A DNA stretch of 64,000 nucleotides, taken from the NCBI RefSeq assembly GCF_000344685.1, contig NW_006920422.1:1137241-1201240 (forward strand). Direction: 5' to 3'. Shown here in pieces: positions 1 to 11,900 of the stretch. Under the pieces are notes generated by a model. It did not search any database, was not told the DNA's origin, and saw only the letters and a program-made list of their open reading frames with translations. The DNA comes from Gloeophyllum trabeum ATCC 11539 (Eukaryota; Basidiomycota; Agaricomycetes; Gloeophyllales; Gloeophyllaceae). Made by a program: the position numbers and the translations under genes. How positions within the stretch are numbered: the first letter of the stretch is position 1; each line of letters begins with the position of its first letter.

Positions 1-13
1 TCCTGCCATATCA

Positions 14-441
14 TATATTTTTCCCTCGCTACATGGAGATGGCATGGGTATGAAACGGTGAGTCTGTCAAGGTGGCCATGGGAATAGTCACGTGATGTTG
101 AATATGCGTACCCCTACTAAGGGGGTGCGATCCGCGGCAGACCATTATATGCTGACTGCCCTCCACCTGCCTTATAAAGGAGGCATTTAATTGGTCACCT
201 TTGGGAGACTACCCACTGCTCTTGAAGCATTTCAGCTACTGCCATTTTTGGCATGCTTAGTCAGACTCGGTGATCTCGGGGAGATGATTTGTTCCAGCCG
301 TCCACCAATGAGCGCCCTTGTATTTCTCATATCTCTGAGTTACATTCTCACAGGATAGCTTACGTGTCCTTTCTTGTTGTTCACTTCTTTGGGTATTAAC
401 CCCTATACCAGTTACTATATATACTGTAGGAAAACCCATGT
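14..441 (+). repeat. left 428-bp terminal inverted repeat
   Basis: This is the left arm, pairing with 2911-3338 so that the coordinates of paired bases sum to 3352. Homology stops abruptly at 441/2911 on the inside and at 14/3338 on the outside. The arm contains the TATA-like string TTATAAAGG near 172-180, which could act as a promoter reading in or out, but no transcript evidence exists here. A 60-codon open frame occurs in both arms only because the arms are copies of each other; it is probably not a gene. Confidence 0.9.
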
Positions 442-2910
442 GATCTGAGCTGTTGCCAATAATAGGTGGGTAGCCATACCTGGCCCTGCAGGCCCCAGAA
501 GATATGGAACAGATACAGAAAAATCACAATATATTTCTCGGGACAGGCATCATGGTGCTGGAGCTATACATAGCAAGTGAATGTGTCTAGAGCCCCACAT
601 ATCAGCCATTAACAGCTCATATAAAATCAGGAAAAATGCGCAAAACTCTGGGAAAAATCATGGAACCTGCTGTGGATGACGGCACACATGTGGCATCACT
701 AAATTACATTAGCGCTGCCAAATATGGCAGCTATTAATATGGGATACCTCCAGGATCTACATTTCAGCCTCTTTCCATATCTGGGGTTTATTTGTCTCTA
801 CCGTCAATGTTGTTACTAATGTAGCAGTTACAATAGTGTATAGGAATAAGGAGTGCTTGTCCTAATCATGTGTACGTACCGTGGGCTGTGCATTGCTGTA
901 CAAAAAGTATTTTCACCGCCGGCTCTGGGACAGTTTTTCGCATTTTCCCACACTATTACTATGCCACATTGCTGGACATTTGGAGATCTTACTCAACCCA
1001 TATAAGGCTACATGTTTGCATAAGACTCCAAGAGATTTTGAGCAACAGGTGGCTAACTACCGCTTTTGGGTAGTACTCCTTTTACGGACTTCCCATGGCT
1101 ACCACTTGTGTCACTATGGGTTATAACACACTTCCCTTAGTGTGTATTCACATGTACCGCCATGTTCATCATTTTTGGGCCCACCCAGACCACCCTTGGT
1201 GACTTGGCACCAGTCATCCTCAAAAACACCTATATCACACCACCCCGGGACAGCCAATGCACCTACAGCTGTGGAAACACTCACAACAACATCCTATCAC
1301 ATGCACCTAGACAGCCCAGGTCCCAGGCCTAATTAGGCTGGCTCATCTGACCTCCGGTCAAGCCTAACAAGGCTCAGGACTGCTCATTGACTGACACCAG
1401 TGGTCGTACCGGGGCTCAGGGTTGTCTTAGTACAAGTAGTATACTATGTAGTACTGTAAGACACAGTGTTGCTTGAAGCCGCCGCCTACATCGTCGGGCG
1501 TCGTCGGTGCTTGCTGGACTACCTGATTGGGAAACCGTGCGCCTCCATCCCGCCCTCCCCGACGTCACTAGTGACAGCGTGCTACAGAGTCACTGCAGTG
1601 GGATAAAAATGTGATATATATCACCTTGTGTAGAGTACATATTCGGCTACCCAGCGCCACAGGAACAACACAGAATAACACAGTGGTTGTCACCTGCTGC
1701 TCTCCTCATCGTTGGTGGCGGCGGTGGAGCAGCCTGTTGTATATGGGTCCAGTCACATTTGCTAAAATTCTAGATAAATCATATTATATTTTGAAAGCAT
1801 GTATGACATTACTTTATTACAGAGTATCGTACGTTTACAGCATGATACAGTTTGGATATGAGTGTGTGGCAAGTGTAGCACATGACAAAATAAAATATAG
1901 AGGTCAGTAAAGGAGTGCCTACCTTGATATACCAGAGGAACTGCATTTTGGTAGTCATATTCTATGTAGCCCGCATGTTAGACTGTCAGAGAAGTGTCCG
2001 GAACGATGGGAGAGATGCACTTAACTAGGTAGGGAGGAGGCAGGGGAAAAGAAGTTGATGAAGCAGTACAGACAGCCAAAAATGGAATGGAGTCAGCATA
2101 TAATTTACATGATAGAGTATTAGAATACATATGGGAGCTTTATTCTTGTTCCCTGGTGTATATGAGGGAGTGGCAGAACTGGAATGCCCGGATGGCATCA
2201 GGCATTCTGGGCTACTGAGAGCCACATCAGTGCAATATTCTTCTTTTAGAGAGCTTACCGTAACATTGTGCCACTATAAATGAGTCAGGTTCATGTCCTG
2301 GAAGCCAGTATGAACTTACTAAATGGAATGAGTTACAGCTTGATGCACCAGCAGGCCATGGACAGCAAGAAAGCTCTAAAGCATCACAAACGGCTACGAG
2401 AGTGGTATGTTACTCATGGGTGCTACACCAGAAACTTGTGCTCAGACTCGGAAGAATGAAGACGAAGAGAACTCACTGGCTTCTGGAACCCGGATTTAAT
2501 GAGACAGCATATTTTCACAGAATGCCTGGACTCGATTAGGGTACCGGAGAGTAGCAAAAAATAAGCAGAAGAAAAATAAGCAGAAGTAGATATGGCTACA
2601 TACCAGGACAAGAGAGGAAGTCAGGTACGAAGAGTGCCGGAATGTAAGCTATCTAACCTTCAGCCACCGCAGACAACAAGCGCAGTCTGTCCGAACAAAA
2701 TTCAGATGTCCTTCCTGGTGTGACATACACCGTGTGTTAGGAAGTGATGTCCTAACTAGTTGTCTTGAGATAACTAGGCCTCGTGCCAACAGTTATGTCG
2801 TCACTACCTCAGTAAGCATACTGAAAGGTAGGTCTGGCCGGGCCAATGCCAACAGTCAAGTCCAGAGTGCAGGTAATCACTGTATTCAACAGGAGGTTGA
2901 ACTAAGGAAT

Positions 2911-3338
2911 ACATGGGTTTTCCTACAGTATATATAGTAACTGGTATAGGGGTTAATACCCAAAGAAGTGAACAACAAGAAAGGACACGTAAGCTATCCT
3001 GTGAGAATGTAACTCAGAGATATGAGAAATACAAGGGCGCTCATTGGTGGACGGCTGGAACAAATCATCTCCCCGAGATCACCGAGTCTGACTAAGCATG
3101 CCAAAAATGGCAGTAGCTGAAATGCTTCAAGAGCAGTGGGTAGTCTCCCAAAGGTGACCAATTAAATGCCTCCTTTATAAGGCAGGTGGAGGGCAGTCAG
3201 CATATAATGGTCTGCCGCGGATCGCACCCCCTTAGTAGGGGTACGCATATTCAACATCACGTGACTATTCCCATGGCCACCTTGACAGACTCACCGTTTC
3301 ATACCCATGCCATCTCCATGTAGCGAGGGAAAAATATA
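2911..3338 (-). repeat. right 428-bp terminal inverted repeat
   Basis: This is the right arm, the reverse complement of 14-441. It ends with the bases that mirror the left outer end (GCGAGGGAAAAATATA at 3323-3338). The following base run CAATTG has no counterpart left of base 14, which fixes the outer border. Confidence 0.9.
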
Positions 3339-3379
3339 CAATTGTAAAGGCTGCTTAATGTAAAAGGGCTTACAGTAAC

Positions 3380-5330
3380 AAAGGGGATCTAATACATTAA
3401 TCCTACAGCAACAGGTGAATAATCAGGTTCAAGGGAGAGGGGAGGAGTAAGATGGCATAGGTGAGTTCATAGGAAGACCTAGCATAATAAGATAAAATCT
3501 TGAGGCCTAAAACAAACAAAGCTATGATGCTCTGGAGTATTTATCTCCCCAGGTCACTAAAAGACCTGACCACAGGCACTGACACCTCTTGTAGGATTGT
3601 GCACATGGGGTAGTACTTCTCTAAAGATGCTTTGTTAATTTTATTTCTTTAAAACAGCACTCACGGGAGCTAATATTTGACAGCGGAGATATCTAATACA
3701 GTGAATCAGGCCTATTGGCAAAGCTAGGACGATTGTAATTCGCTAAGTTCAATGCATCTGAACTTCAAGGGTTGCTAAGAATAAACTTGTTTTTACTTTA
3801 CTTTACATCATGCACTTTATACTACAGAAATGACCCTGCAGCCACTGATAAGCATCCACAATCGTCTGACTCCCGAAATCACGGAATTAATGCTTCCTCC
3901 ACACCCTACAGAGTCTATTCGACACACTTCTCACACACCTCTAGGATGCAACTGACTAACAATGATGGTTCAATTTAACTCTGGGCATTCTAGCATCCTC
4001 AAGGCAAGTGCGAATCCCTATGAAGATTCAGCTCCAAGGTCAGGCACTCTGGAGTGACTCAAGAAGAAGCAACTTCGACATGAATTATCTCCGGTAGCCG
4101 TGGGCACCTGTCTAGTTGTGGGTCATCCTCATGCCTGACTTCCAGTACTTCCTCTCCTTCATATCCATCAAATTACCGAGCTTGCGGATGTAAATCTGTG
4201 ACCATGAGGCCAGCATCAGTCAGCAAGCGCCTGGAGTTAATTTGCATGTGACCAGCAAGTCGCACAGTGTGATGGGAAAGCTCAGGACAGGTAGTGACAC
4301 ATCAGGACAACCTCCAGGAGCTAGGATGAGCATATGGAGGGACCAGGGAGTCGTATGGTGCATGGTGTAGTGGCGGATGGGTGCTGAGCAGTCAATGGAG
4401 TTGTGGCGAGTATTTGTTATCTATCTCCGGGTGGTCGCAGGGTCATGGCTGTAGTATAAAATGTACAATGTAAAGTAAAGTAAAAACAAGTTTGATCTTC
4501 ACCATCTCAGTGTATCAGAGTTACCATCTCAGCAACCCTTGAAATTCGAAAGTGTCAAACTTAGCAATTTACAACCGATCCTAGCTTTGCCAATAGGCCT
4601 GACTCGTCGATTGAATTATCTCCACCGTCGAAACATTAGCTCCCATGAGTATTACATAGCAAAATAAAATTAACCAAGTCTCTCTAGCAATTTCTATCCC
4701 CACGAGCACGATCCTATGCTAGGTGTCAGTGCTTGCGACCTTTGTTTATTTTCAATTCTTCGGAGATGAATACTCCGGAGCTTCGATTCATGTTTGTTTC
4801 AGGCATCAAGGCTTTGTTTTATTTTTCTAGGTCTTCCTATGGACTACCCTGCATCATCTTACTGCTCCTTTCCACCTCGAAATACTTTATACCCTTCAGT
4901 TGTCTCAGACTGCCTCCACCCATACTGCTGGGTGTGTTAGGTTATTTCCCCTTGGTCTTTGGTGGCTGTTGTGTGTCAGTGCATATCACCGCCCAGAGAT
5001 AAATAACAAATAATGGCTGCGACTCCCTGACTGCTCAACACTCCTCTGCTGCTATAGCACATATCATATGACTCCCTCATTCTTCCAGATGCTCGCCTTG
5101 TCCCCTAGAGGTCATCGTGATGCATCGGTACCTGCCCTGAACCTTCCCATCATGTCATGCGGCATGTGGGTAACGTGTGTATGAACTCCAGCCACTCACT
5201 GACTGATACTGGCCTCATGGTCACAGATTATGTCTGCAAACTTGGTAATTTGATGGAGACTAAGGGGAGGAAGTGCTGGAAGTTGCGCATGAGGATGACT
5301 CACAACTAGACAGGTGCCTGCGGCCACCGG
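3380..5330. repeat. two diverged copies of one repeat family, one nested inverted inside the other
   Basis: Segment 3380-3845 is a diverged reverse complement of about 4432-4950, and segment 4985-5330 is a diverged reverse complement of about 4085-4440. Read together, about 4080-4950 is one continuous copy, while 3380-3845 plus 4985-5330 form a second copy in the opposite orientation, split in two by a block that contains the first. Shared landmarks are the AGTAAAGTAAAAACAAG-type string (3780-3805 and 4470-4493), the GGAGCTAAT string near 3668 and its complement near 4641, and CACCTGTCTAGTTGTG near 4107 with its complement near 5306. Many substitutions and small indels separate the copies, so they are old. 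No coding frame is conserved between them. Borders are approximate, to within tens of bases. Confidence 0.7.
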
Positions 5331-5910
5331 TGTTCAGGACCTGTTTGGAAACAAGGCCATGGCCTGGCCTTGATTACTTTAAAGTGGCAATTGCGGGGCC
5401 AGGGGGTTGGCTGACTGAGCATCTGTTATTGTGTAGTCAGCTCAGCTCATAAATGGTGGAAGCCTTGGTCACCGCACTGTGAGGAGGGTGGGTGGCTTCG
5501 GGACAGGTTCCCAGCTGGGGCTTTCCACCATGGTCACACAAATGACATTCAGCAACCAGTCATGTGAGCATACAACAGTAAGCTTACAGCCACCACTGTA
5601 TTTGCTTCCATTTGCACCTTCCGGTCTCACCCGACACATGTTTTGCTTCCATGTTCGTTCCTTGCTCTCATCTACCACTCGCTTGCCTAGTACTCTACTC
5701 AGCGTGCTAAAGTCTCTGTCAATGTATCTTCGTCTACTTTCTGGCCTTTTGCTTTTCGACCTTAGTGTTCCGGCTCAGCAAAAAACTGAGCTGGCTTTCA
5801 CAGCACTGTCATAGATACTGGTATCACCACATGTATGGTACATAATGTATCATATGTTTTCCAGATGAGTAGTCCCTGGATAAAGCAGATCCAAAGGATT
5901 CCAGGTGATG
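5331..5910. other. spacer between repeats and the transporter 3' end
   Basis: No supportable gene is seen in this 580-base stretch. It contains short open frames on both strands without recognisable motifs, and a small AT-rich imperfect palindrome near 5835-5860. It presumably holds the 3' UTR of the minus-strand ABC transporter. Confidence 0.5.
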
Positions 5911-8900
5911 CTACAGCCCAGCAAGCTTGTTAAGCATTGCAAACTCATCCTTCCCAGTGGCCTTGCAAAGAGCATAAAACTTTGAAGACAAATCGGATAA
6001 CAGGGTGGATGGAGTGTCAAATTCAACAATGTGACCCTCTTCTAATAGCATGACCTGTGTGACCCCATCAGTAAGTAACAAAGAACATGGCACATCCTAC
6101 TAACTCTGTCATAGTCAATGACTGTCCGAAGCCTATGAGCAATGGTCAGGATAGTGCCATTGGTGAACTCACTGCATGATGTGTGAGCATACTGGAAGAG
6201 AATGTTATGGATAATGATCTTACTGCCGTATTGTCTTGCTGATGAGCTCATCCGTTGCATAGTCAACACTGCAGGACAGTGAGACAATTTGAACACACAC
6301 ACCAAAGACATACTAACCTGGCAGTGGCCTGTAAACTAGAGTCAGAATTCCTATGCACCATCATACCAGAGACTTAATCATACCTCATCCATAAGCAACA
6401 CTTTTGTCTGCTTCAGGATAGCCCGGGCCATGCATAGAAGTTGTTTTTCACTATAATCACACACGCTCAAACTCCTGGGGAGTCCAGGAAGCTAATTAGT
6501 ACATACCCAGTTGAGAAATTCTCACCACCCTCGGAGACGGGAGAATCTAAGTCACAGAAAACATTCACATTCACAGACTCGATATCCTTTGTATCACTGG
6601 ATGGAATGAGATGCACACGGCGTAACGCCTCATACTGGGCCACATCAGATAATTTTCTGAGAGCAGGGATTAATGACATACAATTTGGGTATCATCATAC
6701 TGCCCAGAAACATCAAGTGTTGACCTCAGTGTTCCACTCAAGATGGTAGGATCCTCTGGCAAATAATGAGCAGTTGCACAGTGTAAAGTGTCTCTACTCA
6801 CGAGGAATAATTGTCAATCTACTACGTAAATCACTTAAACCAATCTGAGAAATGTCAAGATTGTCAATGAGGATCTGCCCCTCTGTAGCTTCCACAAAGC
6901 GGAAAAATGATAACGCCAGTGTACTTTTACCTGAGCCAGTCCGGCCCAGGATTCCAATCTAATATTGAAATCATAAGCATTGAGCTGCATCATGTATTTG
7001 TCTAGTCACCTTTTCTCCCGGCTGGATTTCAAATTTGAGATTATGCAGAACATTGGGCAGGTCAGGCTAACATGAGCATTAGTAAACAATTGCATATTTC
7101 AACCTATATGAACTGACCGCATAACGAATAACCAGATTGTCAACTTTGATTTCACCAGCAGATGGCCAAGATTGCGGTGGTCGAGGCTCAATGAATTCTG
7201 GAGGCTCACATGGTAACTCAGAGTACTCTTTTACTCGCTCAAGTGCAACCTGCAGTGATATCAGGGCAGGTACAGAAAGGATTAATACCATGGGAGTTCA
7301 ACCTTGACTTACCATAGATTGTTCTACCCTGACAAACCGTATTACCTAAGCATAGAGAGGATGAGATTGTCATAGAACACAAAATTGTCATGCTAATTAC
7401 CAAGTGTAGGAGCTAGAGATCATTCTCATGAGTTGTGAGTTAATGAAGGTATGTGTTATGTGAACATACATCGGTTGTGACAGTGGATGCAAAAGCTAGC
7501 ATGAACCCCGCTAACGATGCATCAATTCGAGGCGTCAGGATTGCGACTAAGGCTGTGATGCCGACCACGGCACTGGAAAGCAAATTGTACCGAGCCAATA
7601 ACCAACGATTGACTAGCAGACCCAAAATCAGTGGAGGAAAGTCACTGATCACAAGTCGCCTTACCTCCCGACATCCAATAGTATGGGGTCGTATTCTCAG
7701 AGCAGAATGTCAATTTGCTAAGCCAACTATTACAGCCACTGAGAACTCACGGTGTCCACACAACGCAGCATGTCTCGAAGGAATTTAGAAGAGGCTCCGA
7801 AGGCACGAATAATGGCTACACCCGATATGGTTTCTCCATAAATGGAGTAGAGCGGAGATCGTGTGACTGAGTCTGCACAAAGGTCATTTCAAGATCATGA
7901 GTGGGGAGGGCATGATACCCACCTAATCGTCGCATGTCTCTGGATGTTTGACTGTAAACCTTCCACAAAGTGTTAACTTTACAGAACATGATGGTTCTCA
8001 TCTGTTATCCTGCTCACCTTAGCAACTGGAAGGCTGGATGAGCATCGAGAGACAAGTTGGAGTGGGGATTAGGAGACACACCACTGTAGTATACAAGCCC
8101 TAAGATAATGACACTAACCAGGAAGGGCACTCCTCCGACCACACTGAGGGTAATCAGGGTGGCCAGGACATTCAGGCCATGCATGATACTATGCCCCAAG
8201 TTATCTGGCAGGCTGCTGTCAATGCCTGTAGGGATCATGTCAATGAAGTCCCCTTGTTTATCTGTACTTAGCCATACTTTCGAAGTCTTTCCCGAATCTA
8301 TTGAGTAAGCGACCGCGAGAAACGGTGTCGTGGAAGCGAATGTCAGCGAAGAGTACAGCCTCCAGCAGTCCTACACAAATGTCAGTGTGCGATGAGGAGC
8401 GCATACCCGTTTCCTCTCACTCTTATACAAGATAGTAGACGCGCGGACGGAACCATGATCTAGACAAACATAAGTCAGGATGTCAGTTGCGGTTGGAGAG
8501 AAGAGTGGGGATGGTGATACGGACACAGCACAAACCACCTCACAGTTGTCAGCACAAGCCCTGTGATCGCATCGTCGTCAGAATGAAAAATCATCCACGG
8601 CAAAGTATCTTTACCAGCTGCCGTGATCTGTATTTTAATTTAGCAGGGAAGGAGCAAAGGAGTCTTTGACACTGACCGCGGCATATACACTGATGTAGAA
8701 GACCGGGCTACGGGCGTCTCCGCTCTGCGCTGTACCGGACCAGATCCTTTGATACATTTGTAAGCACATACAGGCACATATATGAAGGCGCATGATATAC
8801 AGAATACATACTGTAACCAGCTGTTCTCGAAGACCGGACTGACGGTGGCCAGGAGTAAAGCCAGACAGAACAGGATCCAATACCAATGATCACCGCATGC

Positions 8901-11900
8901 TTTCGCATACGTAGCCCATATGTTCCTTCCAATCCGTCCTGCAGGATATGTTAATATAACGGCCAGACGATGCGAGGACATCGCTCGCGCACCTACGGCC
9001 CTCTTTTCTTCCTCCACAAGTTTTCGGGGAGACTTCTTCTTCGCAACTTTTCCTTCAGATTCAGTATTCGTAGCAGCCATCGAACTCGTCTCAGAGGTCA
9101 GTTCCGTCAGGAATCTAGACTGGGCATGCTTCTCTTCTATCTCTTCCTCGATAGTAGCGACTGCTGCTTCTTCCTTATCCTCCGAGGGAGCCGCCGTATT
9201 AGACTGTACAAGAGTGCTTAGTGCTCCTGACGTCCTGAAGTCCTCGTAATTCCCTTGGTACAGGACCCGGCCGTTATCCAATGTGACGATGAAGCTAGCG
9301 CCTGGTGCACATAGCTGCACGTGGTGCGAGACCAGGATGACAGTCCTGCCTCGCATCAGCTCGCCCGTGAGACATTCATGGTAGAGGTGATGCGCCGTAT
9401 GCGCATCTACGGCTGAGAGAACATCGTCTAACAGAAGGATCGAAGCACGGGAATAGACAGCCCGAGCCAGCGACACTCGCGCTTTCTGACCGCCAGACAA
9501 GTTTACGCCGCGCTCTCCAATCTCGGCCTCGTCACCATCTTCGAGGATCTTCAGATCGCTCACCAGCGCGCAGACCTCCAAAGTCTTCTGATATCGTTCC
9601 TCCACATAGGGGAGGCCGAACAGGATGTTCTCCTTGATCGACGCGTTCCTGAGCCATGCAGACTGTGGGACATACGCACAAACCCCTGGCACTGTCCAAT
9701 CTTCGTCCCTCGGCACAACCCCCGTGAAGGATGCGATAGCATCAGGTGGTGAGCGAGGACTATGTAGCTGTCCCGTGACGACGTCAGCCTCGCCAAGTAA
9801 TGCTGGCACCCTAGGATCAGCACTGCTGAGCGGAACTACACGGGACTCACTAACAAAGCAATAACAGAGTCTTGCCCGATCCCAACTTGCCACAAATGAG
9901 AGACAGCTCGCCGACGGGGAAGTTCATGCTCAAATTCGAGAGGACGAACTTCTGTTTCGGCGTAGACACTATAGACACACGACAGTTCGACGAACGCGAG
10001 CGGTCTTGCGGCCAAGTAACACTAGCCGACTGCAATGCGATGGCATAGTTCTCGGTTTCTAGAGGAGGGACGGACGATACCTCGGCACCGTTGAGGTAGT
10101 TTTCGATGCGGCGCAGGGATACGGCACTCTTGAGTAGGACGGGCCGAATGTCAGTGTCTCAAAGAGCATGATATGATCGCGATAATTACCTGAAGCAGGC
10201 TGATCAATGTTTCCGGAAGAGCGTTGAGCGCAAACTTCAACTCCGATAAGACTATATAACAATTGGGTGACGATAGTCAATCTCCATGGTAAGAAACTTA
10301 CTAGTGATCTATAGCTGTGTGAGATGGATACTATCGCCGATTCGAAGAGTACCTACCGACGTGAACGCGATGGAAGGCGTCAGAGTCTGCTGCCTTATAA
10401 CAGCGAAGTGCCAGAACGACACCAGCGTTACCAATATAGGTGATCCATTCCTGACCATTGCTATTACAGGCCAGGTCATTGATAATAACTCTACGCCTCA
10501 CCAGATAGCATTGAAGAGAGTCTGGATACAGAAGATAAGCACTATGTCCTGACTTCAGAATAACACTACTTTACTTCTATGGTATAGTTCAACTTTTGAT
10601 ATTTGAGTTCCTTCGCTCGGATTTTCATGACCCGTTCTTCGAAGCTTCGCTCCCAAGCCATGAACTGCGATTTGACAGTTATTTACCGGTAGTCTCGGGA
10701 ATAACAAGTTTAGATACCTTCAACATTCGAATCGCGCCCAAGATCTGCGGCGCAGAGTAATACCAACGTGAAGATTCTTGCGAAGGGCAGATCACATACC
10801 TCGTTCATCAGCGCTACACGCTCGTCCCGAGTCTTCATTATGTTATCCTGAGCATTCACGACTATCTTCCCCGCAAAATGATTCATGGGCAGGAATAAAC
10901 AGGTTACAGCAAGGCCGACGAAACATGACACGCCTGGTAACAGACCATTTTAGCTAATGAGAAGGGCCACCCAAGAGGCCATCCTACCGAGAAGGTTATA
11001 CAAGAAAAGCGTTCCGATGACAATCTCAACGGGCGAGTCTGATCAGGAAGTCAGTCAGTCAGTACTGTCACCTTTGAAGATGGTCCAGGGGGCCAAGCCT
11101 CACCTACGAGGGTGAACAAATGCAACGCCAACTCGCTCACACGATCGACGTCTGTGGTCATGAGAGTCATAACCTGGGCCTTACTGGAAAACTCAGCCTC
11201 TTCCTCCCCCTGCTTTTGACCGGCGCCATCGTCACCGTCTCGGGACGGGTCAGCCTTCTTTTTAGTATCGCTGTCTTCACTGGGCGAGGAGCCCGACGAG
11301 GAAACGACGTCCTTCCGCACGAGCGTCTTCGCGAACAAGATGGAGTTCAGCTGAACGCGAATGCTGACTTGCAGCGTGGTAGTAGATATCGACCACAGTT
11401 GGCCCGTCACTTGATTGACGTTTCAGCACGCAATACCAGTTGCAGCGATGCCAGGAACTTACTAATATACAGGATAGCGGTCACGAAGGACAACCCGGCA
11501 CAATACGCGAAACCCCACCCTCTATTCTGGCGCTCGGGGTCCACCTCTAGGTAATTCACGAGCTTCCTGAGGAAATACGCCGGCGCGTAGAACAGACACG
11601 CGGATATCGCCGCCAGGGAGATCTGCAGCGCCAGAGGCCCCGCGTTAACGCGGAGCAGGCGGTAGCCCAGCTCCCACCCCGAGCCCGGCTTAGGCGTCCA
11701 CTTGCCGATGCGCAGCTTCACCGCGCGGAGGGTGGCGCGCATGCGTGCGAAGAGGTTCACGGCGCGCATGTCGGCGGGGACGATGGGCAGGTCGCCAATG
11801 TCCAGGCTTTCGGAGACGTTGCCGAGCATGACGACCTTGGTCGTGTAGGAGAACAGGAGGGTGTCCCAAATAGATGCCCCTGGGGGTATGGTACGGATTA

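Larger units (their letters stand above)
14..3338. mobile_element. 3.3 kb element with long perfect terminal inverted repeats, no transposase seen
   Basis: Bases 14-441 and 2911-3338 are reverse complements of each other; in every stretch I compared the 428 bp match without a difference or indel. The outermost bases are TATA on both sides, so a TA (or TATA) target duplication is possible, but it cannot be told apart from the repeat itself. No longer flanking direct repeat is visible. The 2.47 kb interior (442-2910) has only reading frames under 100 codons, and I recognise no transposase, reverse transcriptase or host gene in it. Most of the element is poor in CpG, with a short CpG-rich patch at about 1476-1563. 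The identical arms suggest a recent insertion or arm-to-arm gene conversion. A non-autonomous DNA transposon is the simplest reading; the superfamily is unknown. Confidence 0.75.

Noticed and set aside
257..439. 60-codon frame present identically in 257-439 and 2913-3095
   Set aside because: It lies in the inverted arms and is duplicated only because the arms are copies; no motif or codon signal supports a gene.
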